In this document: positions 1 to 9,681 of the stretch, in pieces | Layout of the letters: every line of letters starts with the position of its first letter | Numbering within the stretch: position 1 is the stretch's first letter | NCBI GenBank assembly: GCA_013298595.1 | Contig: JAAFIG010000008.1 | Coordinates: forward strand, 93,259-157,258 | DNA length: 64,000 bases | Origin: Deinococcales bacterium | Lineage (GTDB): Bacteria > Deinococcota > Deinococci > Deinococcales > JAAFIG01 | Direction of reading: 5' to 3' | Translations under genes and position numbers: made by a program | The notes under the pieces: model-generated | Seen by the model: the letters and a program-made list of their open reading frames with translations, nothing else | Told to the model about the DNA's origin: nothing | The model's database searches: none

Positions 1-968
1 CTGGACGCACATTACTGCAAGCAACAGCTGATCGTTTAATACCACTATGTGATGGTTTAGAAGATATTCATATTGTCACAGGGCAAATGCACCGAGGTTT
101 AATTCTAGAGCAACTGCCAGAATTACCACTCGAGAATTTAATTGTTGAACCACAAGCAAAGGATACGGCTGCGGCAATATTGTTAGCAACGCTACGAATT
201 GTTGAAAGTCACGGTACAGACGCAATTATCGGTATTTTCCCATCGGATCATAATATAGGTAGTTCTCTCGAGTTCCAAAGTACGATGCGTGATGCAGTCG
301 AAGTTGCCCAAAATAATGATTCCATTGTTACCCTTGGTATGACACCAACATTTCCATCTACAGGATACGGCTATATTCAAAGTGGTCAGGATTATGATGC
401 CAAAGCCAAAGCTGTGCAGCGTTTTGTTGAAAAACCCAATCTTGAAACAGCCGAAATTTATCTTGAACGTGGCGGATTTTATTGGAATGGTGGTATGTTT
501 ATTTTCCGTGCAGCTGTGATGCTGGCAGCATTTGCTGAATACGCACCAGATATTGCTGCTATATTGCAACCAGTTAAAAACTACAAAGACCTCAAACTCG
601 CATTTCAAAGCTTGCGTAAAGTGAGCATTGATTACGCAATTCTCGAGCCAAGCAGTTTAGCTAATAAGGTACTGGTTGTTCCTACTGATTTTTTATGGGA
701 CGACCTTGGCGATTGGAATGCACTAGCTCGGTTATTACAAGGCGATAATCCAAACCTTGAAATTGGCTCACATGTCGGATTAGATACTTCTGGTGCAATT
801 TTGTACACAACAACAGGCGATGATTTAATCGTAACACTTGGACTCGAAGATGTTTTAATTGTTCGGGATGGAGCAGTGACACTGGTTGCACATAAAACCC
901 GAACGCAAGATATTCGTCGTTTAGTTGAAAAACTGAGAAGCGAACCTACACTCGAGAAATTTATTTAA
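1..968 (+). CDS. manC: Mannose-1-phosphate guanylyltransferase, 5'-truncated by window edge
   Basis: Makes GDP-mannose from mannose 1-phosphate and GTP in the cytoplasm, supplying the downstream dehydratases and mannosyltransferases. The open frame (codons from base 3) runs off the left edge, so the N-terminus with the GGxGTRLWP pyrophosphorylase loop is missing. An internal ATG at 87 is not the start, because the upstream codons read a family-like LLQATADRL segment. Visible motifs are VEPQAKDTAAAI, FPSDH, GYIQSG, VEKPN, WNGGMFIF and WDDLGDWNAL, in the family order. The C-terminal mannose-6-phosphate isomerase domain of bifunctional ManC is absent. Several CTCGAG sites mark it as resident DNA. 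The next gene starts 7 bp downstream. Confidence 0.9.
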   Translation, partial: GRTLLQATADRLIPLCDGLEDIHIVTGQMHRGLILEQLPELPLENLIVEPQAKDTAAAILLATLRIVESHGTDAIIGIFPSDHNIGSSLEFQSTMRDAVEVAQNNDSIVTLGMTPTFPSTGYGYIQSGQDYDAKAKAVQRFVEKPNLETAEIYLERGGFYWNGGMFIFRAAVMLAAFAEYAPDIAAILQPVKNYKDLKLAFQSLRKVSIDYAILEPSSLANKVLVVPTDFLWDDLGDWNALARLLQGDNPNLEIGSHVGLDTSGAILYTTTGDDLIVTLGLEDVLIVRDGAVTLVAHKTRTQDIRRLVEKLRSEPTLEKFI

Positions 969-975
969 AACAAAT

Positions 976-2007
976 ATGAAGAGAGCTTTGATCACAGGTA
1001 TTACTGGACAAGACGGTGCATATTTAGCACAGTTCTTGCTCGAGCATCAATATCAAGTATATGGTACACATCGTGCTACGTCGGCTGTGCCTGGCTGGCG
1101 TTTGCAAGCATTGGGGGTTGCACAAGACATAGCGTTTGTGTCACTTGATTTACTTGATTTTGAGAATATTGTACAAGTGATACGTCAAGTAGAGCCAGAT
1201 GAAATCTATCATTTGGCTGCTCAAAGTTTTGTTGCAAAGTCATTTGAGCAACCACTCTATATTACAGATGTTGATGCAATGGGTGTGACAAGAATACTCG
1301 AAGCAATTCGTACCATTAATCCAACTATTCGATTCTTCCAAGCTTCAACTGCAGAAATGTTTGGCGAAGTGCAGATTTCTCCACAATCCGAAAATACCCC
1401 TTTTTTGCCACGAAACCCGTATGGAACGGCTAAACTTTATGGACATTGGATAACTTCTAATTTTCGAGATACACTCAATATTCACGCTTCGAGTGGTATT
1501 TTATACAATCACGAATCGCCATTGCGTGGCGAAGAATTTGTGACCCGAAAAATAACCAAAAGCCTTACACAAATTAAATATGGATTGCAAACAACCCTCG
1601 AGTTAGGTAATCTCGAAGCGCAACGAGACTGGGGTTATGCCAAAGATTATGTTGAAGCAATGTGGAAGATGTTGCAGTCTGAAACAGCTGATAATTATAT
1701 TCTTGCAACTGGGAAAACCCGTTCAGTCAAGGAATTTGTTGAAATGGTAGCACAAGTACTCGAGATACAGATTTCTTGGCAAGGTCAAGCTGAGAATACT
1801 GTAGGAATTGACGCAAAAACAGGACAAACAATTGTAACTGTTAATCCAAATTTTTACCGACCAACAGAAACAACCGTACTGGTTGGTGATGCAAGTAAAG
1901 CCCAATCCAAACTCAACTGGCAACCAAAAACATCATTTGAAGAATTAGTGACCTTAATGACACTGGCTGATATTGAAAAAGTAATGCAATTTCGAGTTAA
2001 CGCATAA
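976..2007 (+). CDS. gmd: GDP-mannose 4,6-dehydratase, copy 1
   Basis: A 343-residue extended SDR predicted to convert GDP-mannose to GDP-4-keto-6-deoxymannose, the precursor of GDP-fucose, GDP-rhamnose or GDP-perosamine. The Rossmann motif TGITGQDG lies at residues 7-14. The STAEMFGEV segment, the YGTAK (YxxxK) catalytic motif and the [17 protein letters not shown] stretch typical of Gmd are all present. It follows the GDP-mannose synthase by 7 bp, so substrate supply and use are co-transcribed. A second Gmd-like gene lies at 8583. Both have the GQDG glycine loop rather than the GFVG loop of Rmd reductases, so I read both as dehydratases. This copy carries CTCGAG sites; the second has none. 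Confidence 0.88.
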   Translation: MKRALITGITGQDGAYLAQFLLEHQYQVYGTHRATSAVPGWRLQALGVAQDIAFVSLDLLDFENIVQVIRQVEPDEIYHLAAQSFVAKSFEQPLYITDVDAMGVTRILEAIRTINPTIRFFQASTAEMFGEVQISPQSENTPFLPRNPYGTAKLYGHWITSNFRDTLNIHASSGILYNHESPLRGEEFVTRKITKSLTQIKYGLQTTLELGNLEAQRDWGYAKDYVEAMWKMLQSETADNYILATGKTRSVKEFVEMVAQVLEIQISWQGQAENTVGIDAKTGQTIVTVNPNFYRPTETTVLVGDASKAQSKLNWQPKTSFEELVTLMTLADIEKVMQFRVNA

Positions 2008-2022
2008 GTTGAGGAGTTCATT

Positions 2023-3495
2023 GTGTTGAGTGTAGAAAAATATATAACCAAGATAGGTAAACTTGATCAACCGATCTATGGGTATCCACAGTACGATGCC
2101 CAACAAAATATCCATGCTGATCAATTGTTAACAATAAATCGTATTGTAGATTTGATTGCTAAAGACTTGAATCGCCCGCTTAAAATACTCGAGTTAAACT
2201 GTGCACAAGGATTTTTTTCGCTACATCTCGCGGCTAAAGGATTTGATGTGCTTGGTATAGATTCAAGTAAAAATAATATTGAACTATGTTGTGTTTTAGC
2301 AAAAGAAAATCCAACATTAAAAGTGAAGTTTGTCAAAGGTAAAATAGAAGATATTATTAAAAGTATCAAAAATCAACATTTTGATGTGATTATTGGCATG
2401 AATACATTTGCACAACAGATTCGAGACTGGAATTTGCAAAAAGTGCAAAGTTTTATGAAAAAATTAAACCCATTAAGCGATTTTGCAATTATTGAACTAT
2501 ATCTGCAAAAAAATAATGAATTAATCCCAGCTGTTGAGTTACTCGAGCCATATTCTTTTTTTTGTGAAATTCAGGATAACAGTGTAGAATCAAGTATAGT
2601 ATTTTACTTGTCGACAAATTCACTACTGCTTGATAATCAATTATGGAAATTTGATACTTGGAAACAAGAATCACATGCACTAGCTGGTAATAATCATCAA
2701 AAAAGCCGCCGTTACTATTTTAGAGATAATCGAATCATTAAATTCTTTCGATTTGATGGAATATTAGCAAAAAACAACCAAGATGAATTATTTCGAGAAT
2801 TCAATTTTTTAAGTACAAACAAAAACTATCCGTGTATTTTTCGACATCAATTTTCTCAATATTATGGTTGGATTGAAAGAGAATTAATTAATGGGGATAA
2901 TCTACTAGATTTAATTTTAAGCAAAAAAGATTTTAACACGTATAAAGTTATTTATTCCTTGCTTAAACAACTTGTTGCATTAGAAAAAAGCGGACTTTAT
3001 CATCGAGATTTGCGTTTATGGAATATTATTATTAGCAAAAACAATAATGTTCATTTGATTGACTATGGAGATATAACTAATATTAAAGCTGATGTTGTCT
3101 ATCCAGAAAATATTTTCTTTTCTTTTTTTATTACTATTAATGATCTAATTAATCGAGAAGTCCATCCAATATTACCGATTCGAGCTGCAAAAATCAGTCC
3201 ACATCATCTACCTAAGCCATATTGTGATTGGCTGAGTGAAGTCTGGTATGAGCCAATGAACCAATGGACTTTTAAGTTGATCTACAAAAAATGGTTAGAA
3301 ATCAATAAAAATCAGCTAAGCCGAGAGTTATTAGCTCAAGATCAGTGGAATGCAAAAACTGAGGAGTACATCAATACGTTAAGGCGGTATCATGATCATG
3401 AAATTTCGGAGTTGAATAAACGATTTAACCAATTAAAAGATAGTTATGATGCTATACTAAAACGTGTCATAAAACTTGAGAAAACACTTGACTAA
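2023..3495 (+). CDS. WbdD-like methyltransferase-kinase fusion (polysaccharide chain terminator)
   Basis: A 490-residue fusion. Residues about 30-190 form a SAM-dependent methyltransferase, with motif I ILELNCAQGF near 55-64, Asp80 after strand 2, and FDVIIGMN. Residues about 225-400 form a protein-kinase-like domain with the catalytic loop HRDLRLWN near 327 and IDYGD (the DFG equivalent) near 346. The last 70 residues are predicted coiled coil. This domain order is that of E. coli O9a WbdD, which caps polymannan chains with a methylphosphate and sets chain length. The coiled coil is short here, and the next gene encodes a long separate one. The start is GTG, 6 nt after GAGGAG (2011-2016). 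CTCGAG sites occur only in the methyltransferase half. The polysaccharide role is inferred from architecture and context. Confidence 0.72.
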   Translation: MLSVEKYITKIGKLDQPIYGYPQYDAQQNIHADQLLTINRIVDLIAKDLNRPLKILELNCAQGFFSLHLAAKGFDVLGIDSSKNNIELCCVLAKENPTLKVKFVKGKIEDIIKSIKNQHFDVIIGMNTFAQQIRDWNLQKVQSFMKKLNPLSDFAIIELYLQKNNELIPAVELLEPYSFFCEIQDNSVESSIVFYLSTNSLLLDNQLWKFDTWKQESHALAGNNHQKSRRYYFRDNRIIKFFRFDGILAKNNQDELFREFNFLSTNKNYPCIFRHQFSQYYGWIERELINGDNLLDLILSKKDFNTYKVIYSLLKQLVALEKSGLYHRDLRLWNIIISKNNNVHLIDYGDITNIKADVVYPENIFFSFFITINDLINREVHPILPIRAAKISPHHLPKPYCDWLSEVWYEPMNQWTFKLIYKKWLEINKNQLSRELLAQDQWNAKTEEYINTLRRYHDHEISELNKRFNQLKDSYDAILKRVIKLEKTLD

Positions 3496-3513
3496 CAGAT
3501 AAAAGGAGTTAGA

Positions 3514-4767
3514 ATGAAAACAAGAAAACCAAGAAAAATAAATAATATGGATTCTGCTCAGACAGCCGAAGTGAATCAAGTAAAAGCGGTTGAACTTGGA
3601 CGATCTCAAGAGCACTTTGAAGTAGAAAGCAACCACCGAGACCGAGATAAAGCCCGTATAATGCATCTTGAGCAAAAAGAATCCATGCTGAAGGTTGAGA
3701 TTCAGAATTATAAAGATACACTGCAACAAATGCAACAGCAAATGGCTGAACTACAAATACAAATTTTACAACAGCAAGAAGAGCATGCCAACGAGTTGCA
3801 AGTTATGGTTGAACAAGAACGAGTGCAAGCCCAACACATATTAGTGCAGACTCAGACTCTTGAAAATCTACAAGCTGAGTGGCAAGAGTCTATGGAAATT
3901 GAGCGATCAAAATTAGTTAATGCAGAAATTGAATGTGTGTCTATACAAGAACAACTAAGCGATGTAAGACAAAATTTTGCAATTGAACGTACTGTATTTG
4001 CAGAAACAACAATCCAACTTGAAGAGTTACATAAACGAGAAACTGCGTTGTTGTTAGAATTAAATGATGAAAGGCAAATTCTTCTAGATACTAAGAAATA
4101 TTTGGAGAATCTTGATGCCACACTTTCCAGTAAGGATCAAATCATTTACTTAAAAACTGAAAAGATTGACTATTTAGAATCAAAACTACGTGAAATGGAA
4201 AATCGCAAGTTCGCTCAGAATCGAGAATTGGTGTCAAAAAATGAGATCATCTCAAGTTTGCAATTTCGAGCAGAACATTTGTCTCAGACTCTTCAGTCTC
4301 GAGATGTTCAAGCGGCTTTAATAGAGGGGGCTATACGAGAGTTGGAAGCTAAGCTATTAGATGCTCAAGAAACAATTAAAGCCACACATACTAAATTAGA
4401 GGTTGTTAATAAAGAGTTAGACTTGTGTAATTACAAATTAGCAACAGCAAATCGGCAAATAGATCTGTCCAGGCATGAAGTATTAGTTATTCATGAAAGT
4501 CGATCTTGGAGACTAGCGGCACCGTTCCGATTTTGTAGCAATGTTATTCGGAATTTATTTGGATATATCAGAAATAACAGAGCATTTTTAACACCCAGTA
4601 TTCAATCGACAGAAGTTAAACATGAACATCTTTCGGTATCTGATCAAATTAATGTAGAAGCTACCACAAATGCCGATAGTATATCTGAGTTAATAAATAC
4701 CTCATCCAAAAACATTTATTTATCGTCTAAGGCAACTAAATTGCTAAAGAGGCAAAGAATAAATTAA
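3514..4767 (+). CDS. Long coiled-coil protein, candidate chain-length ruler
   Basis: A 417-residue protein, highly charged and Gln/Glu/Leu-rich, with heptad-like coiled coil over residues about 15-325. It has no signal peptide or membrane span. Near residue 330 is ESRSWRLAAPFR, matching the S-x-S-W-R-(LIM)-T/A-A-P-L/F-R motif often found at the ends of coiled coils and GT domains in O-antigen clusters, where it may be an amphipathic membrane anchor. The last 70 residues look disordered. It starts 18 bp after the methyltransferase-kinase gene, with AAGGAG before the ATG. In WbdD the coiled coil is fused and acts as the length ruler; here it may be supplied as a separate protein. That function is inferred. 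Confidence 0.6.
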   Translation: MKTRKPRKINNMDSAQTAEVNQVKAVELGRSQEHFEVESNHRDRDKARIMHLEQKESMLKVEIQNYKDTLQQMQQQMAELQIQILQQQEEHANELQVMVEQERVQAQHILVQTQTLENLQAEWQESMEIERSKLVNAEIECVSIQEQLSDVRQNFAIERTVFAETTIQLEELHKRETALLLELNDERQILLDTKKYLENLDATLSSKDQIIYLKTEKIDYLESKLREMENRKFAQNRELVSKNEIISSLQFRAEHLSQTLQSRDVQAALIEGAIRELEAKLLDAQETIKATHTKLEVVNKELDLCNYKLATANRQIDLSRHEVLVIHESRSWRLAAPFRFCSNVIRNLFGYIRNNRAFLTPSIQSTEVKHEHLSVSDQINVEATTNADSISELINTSSKNIYLSSKATKLLKRQRIN

Positions 4768-4784
4768 TTTGTTGCAAGTGGTGA

Positions 4785-4821
4785 ATTTTTTGTATAAATT
4801 TCAGAAATTTATACAAAAAAT
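4785..4821. repeat. Perfect 18-bp inverted repeat, AT-rich
   Basis: Arms 4785-4802 and 4804-4821 are exact reverse complements around one central base (a 37-bp odd palindrome) in the 177-bp gap between the coiled-coil gene and the tandem glycosyltransferase. The ends are T- and A-rich, so as RNA it would form an A-U hairpin with a terminal U-run on either strand, which allows a weak bidirectional terminator. A 12-bp piece of the right arm (ATTTATACAAAA, 4807-4818) recurs directly at 4912-4923 just before the next gene. It also sits at the edge of the CTCGAG-poor segment. Confidence 0.75.
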
Positions 4822-4944
4822 AAATAATATTAATAAAAAACCATATTGTTTATTTTCCCCCTAAGTTGAATTTGATGCCAAATGTAAAGTGTTATTTACG
4901 TGGATAAATTTATTTATACAAAATATCTAATGTAAAGGTGAATT

Positions 4945-7900
4945 ATGCGAATAGTTATAGATTTAATTGCTTGTCAGACAAGTTCTAGCAGAAATAGAGG
5001 TATAGGAAGATATTCAATGTCTTTAGTCAAGAAAATGTTGGAGATTGGTGTTAATCATGAATTTTATATTATACTTGACGGTTCTTTTGAGAATACAATA
5101 GACAAAATCACTGATGAATTGTCGAATTTTCTTGATAAAAGTCGTTTTAAAATATATAAACCTTCGCCATTTTCAAGTGAAATTTCTATTAATAATTCTT
5201 TAGTTCTTGAATTTAATCAAGAACTAAGAGAGATTTTTATTAATTCATTGAACCCAGATGCTATATTGCAAACCAGTTTATTTGAAGCCACAGCTCAATC
5301 TAGCAAAAGTATCCCAACAAGTGCTCTAAATTTTACTATTTTATATGATCTTATTCCTTTACTTAATAAAGAACGATACCTAACAAATCCAGGAGCAATG
5401 AAATGGTATTTTGGTAAACTACAATCGCTAGTTAGAAATGATTTTCTACTGGCAATTTCCGAATCAAGTCGTCAAGAAGCAATCGAGGCTCTTTCAGTTT
5501 CTCCAGATCGAGTGATAAATATTAGTTCCGCGATTGAACCTACATTTCGATTGATTGACATAAGTGAGTCTGAGAAACAGATAATAATGGATAAATATGC
5601 AATTAATAGTTCCTTCATATTATATACGGGTGGTATTGACTATAGAAAAAATATTGAAGGTTTAATTGAAGCCTATTCTTTATTAGATATAGATATACGA
5701 AAAAATCATCAACTTGTTGTGGTTTGCTCGATTCATGATACGGATCGAGCAAGGTTAATGGATTTAGCAAAAGTAAATGGACTGATGGATAGAGAAATTA
5801 TCTTTACTGGATTTATAACGGATGATGACTTGTTATTTTTATATAACATGTGTCACTTGTTCGTTTTTCCTTCTATCCATGAAGGTTTTGGGCTACCTGC
5901 ACTTGAAGCTATGGCGTGCGGAGCACCTGTTATTGTATCCAATACAAGCAGTTTACCTGAAGTGGTAAATAATCCGATTGCGCTTTTTGATCCTGCTGAG
6001 CCACAGGAAATTGCAAAAAAGATGTGGCTCGCACTGACAGATTCTGATTTTCGACTAGAATTATCTCAACATGGTTTAATTCAAGCCACGAAGTTTTCGT
6101 GGGGAAAATCAGCGCGAACTGCTTTAGTTGCGATTGAAGATGCTTTCTCTCAAAAAAGTTTGAATTCGATATCATCTAATTCAATGCAACAGCGTCTCAA
6201 GTTGGCTTTTGTTGCTCCTCTTCCCCCATTACGAACTGGAATCGCAGTATACTGTACCGATTTGTTGCCTAGTTTATCAAGGCACTATGATATCGATGTG
6301 ATTGTAAACCAAGACGTAGTTGATGATAGTTGGATTAGTGCAAACTTTCAGATACGTTCAGTAGATTGGTTTCGACAAAATCATAGCCAGTTTGATCGAG
6401 TGCTATACCATTTTGGTAATTCTGCATTCCACGTACACATGCCAGAGCTTTTAATAGAAATCCCAGGTGTTGTGGTAGCACATGATTTTTTCCTTAGTGG
6501 CATGATGCATTGGATGCATGCACAGGATAGTACATTAGATGAATTTGGTAAATTGATTTTTGAGAATCATGGCTATCAAGGCATTAAAGATATTTCCCCT
6601 GCTTCTTTGCCAAATTTTAACAACAAATATCCAATGAGTAAAACGATATTTTCAAATGCTTATGGAACTATTGCACATTCAGACTATTTGATAAATCAGG
6701 CAAAAACTTGGTTTGGGTTAAATCCACAGCACTTCAGAAAGATTTTGCTTGCCAGAAAACAACAAATGAAGATTAGTACTGCATCTATATCCAGCCGAAA
6801 TAACAAGCAGACAAGCAAAATCTTCACAGTTTGTTGTTTTGGTTTTTTGGGTGCAACTAAACTAAATCATAAACTACTTGAAGCATGGTTTTTGTCTTCC
6901 CTTGCGAGTGATCAGAACTGCCAATTAATTTTTATAGGTGAATTACCTACAAATGACTATGGGAAGCAACTGGAGGAACTGATGGCTACTCATCCAGAGG
7001 TTCAAAATATAGTCATCACAGGATTTGTATCAGTATCTGAGTACCAAGACTATTTAGCTAACTGTGATTGTGCTGTTCAACTGCGTACGCTTTCGCGAGG
7101 TGAAACATCAGGTGCAGTATTTGACTGCTTAGGGGCAGGTATTCCATTGATAGTAAACGCAAATGGAACTTTTGCTGAGCTTCCTGCGAATACTACCTTA
7201 ATGCTAGACGATGATTTCTCGATTCAAGATTTAGTTGATGCTCTTTACAAAATAAAGTCTGACCCGCAATTGCGCGATCAGATTTCGCAGCAGGGACAAG
7301 CATTTGTCAGAACTGAGTGTCATCCAGAAAGAATCGCTCAGGAATATGCTGATGCTATTGAACATTTTTATCAAAAAAATCCTTTTGCTCAGGGAAGATA
7401 TACGCTTGAAAAACTAGGCAAAATTTTGCAAAGTGACTTTTGTTCTCCTATACAAAAGCAGGTTGCTGTTGACGTTTTTTTTGCTAACTTAGATGAGATT
7501 GAAAAATGTTATATTGATCTTACACATATTGTTGAGACTCAGAATTTACCTGATCAACAGATGCTAAGTTTACTTCTTGATACTTTTTTATTGCACGAAA
7601 ATCAAGGCATTGTGTTTGTTGTATTCAAAAATGATAGATTTGTTTACGCACACGAAGCTGTATTGAAGCACCTCAACATTACAGATATAAATATAACTAA
7701 TGACACGGTGTATTTTAAACCACGAGCACCAATATTATTAATTAATCCTCACTACTATACTGCATCACAGTCTGAACTAATCACTGATAATCTACTTACA
7801 TCATTAAGGGTATTTATGCTTACTTCGAGTAATTTAGATGATGCAGTAAATATTCCTTCAAATATAGGATTGTTTGTAAAAAAAGGTGCTAGCTTCTTAG

Positions 7901-8586
7901 TCATGTCTAAATCAGATATGTCTAGAATAGCTATTGCATTAGATTCTTTGACCGACAATCTGAAACAATCGGTTGAGTTTTTCTTTTCGCAAGAGTTGGG
8001 TCAAATATTGACCAATGCAAATTTAATTTTCGATGATTCAGGATTCAATCCAAGTTCTTTTTTGTCAAAATTTTCTAGTGAAGTGCAACAATTCTCATTA
8101 CCTATTGGTAATGAATCATCTTATTTTTTTATTCACGACTGGCAAACTGCTCAATGGAAACCAAATCAACGATTTATTTTTGCAGCGAATTCACCGCAGT
8201 TATCAAGTCAAATTGGTATAAAGACAGACTATGCCATCCAGAGCACCCAAAAATCTGGATTTGTTATATACGGACCATATATAAGTATAAGTGCTGGGCA
8301 GTTTAAAGCAAGGATTTTTGCTTCTTTTACCTCGGAAATAAATGGAATAATTAACTTTGATGTTATCAGTTTTGGCGGTCAAACTCATAATATGTTGAGT
8401 TTTAATCAAGTAGATCTGATAGGTGCAAATATTATTGAAATACCATTCAATATTCAGGCTGAAATACACAATCTTGAAGTACGAATGTGGATTGCTGAAA
8501 CTGTTGAAGTCACTATATTCGGAATGAGTATTGAACGTGAAGATATCAGTATCATAACTGAGAAGGGTTTGGGAATAGAGAAATGA
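4945..8586 (+). CDS. Tandem GT4 glycosyltransferase, WbdA-like, with C-terminal beta module
   Basis: A 1213-residue protein with three parts. GT4 domain 1 (about 1-400) starts [19 protein letters not shown] and has [16 protein letters not shown] near 313. GT4 domain 2 (about 419-830) starts [17 protein letters not shown] and has [17 protein letters not shown] near 718. A C-terminal region (about 1075-1213) contains [10 protein letters not shown] and is shared with the 9682 gene. Two GT4 domains in one chain recall WbdA, the polymerising mannosyltransferase that works with WbdD, and the gene follows the WbdD-like one. It is probably a cytoplasmic, membrane-associated polymerase using GDP-sugars. 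I found no CTCGAG in its 3.6 kb, and codon use is AT-rich compared with its neighbours, suggesting recent acquisition. Linkage and sugar cannot be read from sequence. Confidence 0.8.
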   Translation: MRIVIDLIACQTSSSRNRGIGRYSMSLVKKMLEIGVNHEFYIILDGSFENTIDKITDELSNFLDKSRFKIYKPSPFSSEISINNSLVLEFNQELREIFINSLNPDAILQTSLFEATAQSSKSIPTSALNFTILYDLIPLLNKERYLTNPGAMKWYFGKLQSLVRNDFLLAISESSRQEAIEALSVSPDRVINISSAIEPTFRLIDISESEKQIIMDKYAINSSFILYTGGIDYRKNIEGLIEAYSLLDIDIRKNHQLVVVCSIHDTDRARLMDLAKVNGLMDREIIFTGFITDDDLLFLYNMCHLFVFPSIHEGFGLPALEAMACGAPVIVSNTSSLPEVVNNPIALFDPAEPQEIAKKMWLALTDSDFRLELSQHGLIQATKFSWGKSARTALVAIEDAFSQKSLNSISSNSMQQRLKLAFVAPLPPLRTGIAVYCTDLLPSLSRHYDIDVIVNQDVVDDSWISANFQIRSVDWFRQNHSQFDRVLYHFGNSAFHVHMPELLIEIPGVVVAHDFFLSGMMHWMHAQDSTLDEFGKLIFENHGYQGIKDISPASLPNFNNKYPMSKTIFSNAYGTIAHSDYLINQAKTWFGLNPQHFRKILLARKQQMKISTASISSRNNKQTSKIFTVCCFGFLGATKLNHKLLEAWFLSSLASDQNCQLIFIGELPTNDYGKQLEELMATHPEVQNIVITGFVSVSEYQDYLANCDCAVQLRTLSRGETSGAVFDCLGAGIPLIVNANGTFAELPANTTLMLDDDFSIQDLVDALYKIKSDPQLRDQISQQGQAFVRTECHPERIAQEYADAIEHFYQKNPFAQGRYTLEKLGKILQSDFCSPIQKQVAVDVFFANLDEIEKCYIDLTHIVETQNLPDQQMLSLLLDTFLLHENQGIVFVVFKNDRFVYAHEAVLKHLNITDINITNDTVYFKPRAPILLINPHYYTASQSELITDNLLTSLRVFMLTSSNLDDAVNIPSNIGLFVKKGASFLVMSKSDMSRIAIALDSLTDNLKQSVEFFFSQELGQILTNANLIFDDSGFNPSSFLSKFSSEVQQFSLPIGNESSYFFIHDWQTAQWKPNQRFIFAANSPQLSSQIGIKTDYAIQSTQKSGFVIYGPYISISAGQFKARIFASFTSEINGIINFDVISFGGQTHNMLSFNQVDLIGANIIEIPFNIQAEIHNLEVRMWIAETVEVTIFGMSIEREDISIITEKGLGIEK

Positions 8587-9617
8587 AGCATAGTTTGATT
8601 ACAGGTATTTCGGGGCAAGATGGTGCTTACTTGGCACAATCGTTACTAGAGAAGGGATATAGTGTTTATGGCACATATCGCCGTACCAGTTCGGTTAATT
8701 TTTGGCGAATTCAAGAGTTGGGTATTGATAAACACCCTAATTTTCATTTGGTTGAGTATGATTTAACTGATTTAAGCTCGTCTATTCGTTTACTTGAGAG
8801 CACTCAAGCCACTGAGGTTTATAACTTAGCAGCCCAGAGCTTTGTGGGTGTTTCTTTTGATCAACCACTTGCCACTGCGCAAATTACAGGGTTAGGACCA
8901 GTGCACTTGCTTGAGGCTATTCGAATTGTCAATCCCAAAGTGCGTTTTTACCAAGCTAGTACTTCAGAGATGTTTGGCTTGGTACAAGCAATACCACAAT
9001 CTGAATCGACACCATTTTACCCAAGAAGCCCATATGGTGTTGCTAAGTTATATGCACATTGGATGACTGTCAATTACCGTGAGTCATATGATATTTTCGG
9101 TTCGAGTGGAATTTTGTTTAATCATGAATCGCCTTTACGTGGACAAGAGTTTGTCACTCGAAAAATAACTGATAGTTTTGCCAAAATGAAACTAGGGAAA
9201 TTAGACACTCTTGAATTGGGCAATATGGATGCTAAACGTGACTGGGGTTATGCTAAGGAATATGTGGATGGTATGTATAGAATGCTTCAAGCTGAACAGC
9301 CAGATACTTTTGTATTGGCAACCAACCGCACTGAGACTGTTCGTGATTTTGTGCATATGGCAGCGAAAGCGGCTGGTTTTCAACTTGAGTTCAAAGGAAG
9401 CGCTGAACAGGAAATAGCTGTAGATGTTGCCACTGGTAGAACGCTAGTGCGGGTTAATCCAAAGTTTTATCGCCCTGCAGAAGTTGAACTACTAATTGGT
9501 GATTATGCCAAAGCCGAACAAGTACTGGGTTGGAAACCAAACACAACTCTTGAGCAACTGTGTCAAATGATGGTAGAAGCCGATATCAGCCGTAATCAAC
9601 GTGGTTTTTCGTTTTAA
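8583..9617 (+). CDS. gmd: GDP-mannose 4,6-dehydratase, copy 2
   Basis: A 344-residue SDR with TGISGQDG (residues 7-14), [28 protein letters not shown] (YxxxK) and [17 protein letters not shown], all classical for Gmd. It overlaps the stop of the tandem glycosyltransferase by 4 bp (ATGA), so the two are translationally coupled. It is a paralogue of the copy at 976, with most motifs identical. It carries no CTCGAG while copy 1 has several, so it more likely arrived with the surrounding segment than arose by recent duplication. It would make GDP-4-keto-6-deoxymannose; no obvious reductase or aminotransferase for that product lies in the window. Confidence 0.88.
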   Translation: MKHSLITGISGQDGAYLAQSLLEKGYSVYGTYRRTSSVNFWRIQELGIDKHPNFHLVEYDLTDLSSSIRLLESTQATEVYNLAAQSFVGVSFDQPLATAQITGLGPVHLLEAIRIVNPKVRFYQASTSEMFGLVQAIPQSESTPFYPRSPYGVAKLYAHWMTVNYRESYDIFGSSGILFNHESPLRGQEFVTRKITDSFAKMKLGKLDTLELGNMDAKRDWGYAKEYVDGMYRMLQAEQPDTFVLATNRTETVRDFVHMAAKAAGFQLEFKGSAEQEIAVDVATGRTLVRVNPKFYRPAEVELLIGDYAKAEQVLGWKPNTTLEQLCQMMVEADISRNQRGFSF

Positions 9618-9681
9618 AGCATATGACTGAGGAAAATATCTAGTATCAAAGTGTTGATATAGCCTAGGAATGGGAGAAGCG

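Noticed and set aside
8583-9617. Reading the second Gmd-like gene as an Rmd reductase
   Set aside because: It has the GQDG loop and the [13 protein letters not shown] segment of dehydratases; Rmd has a GFVG loop.
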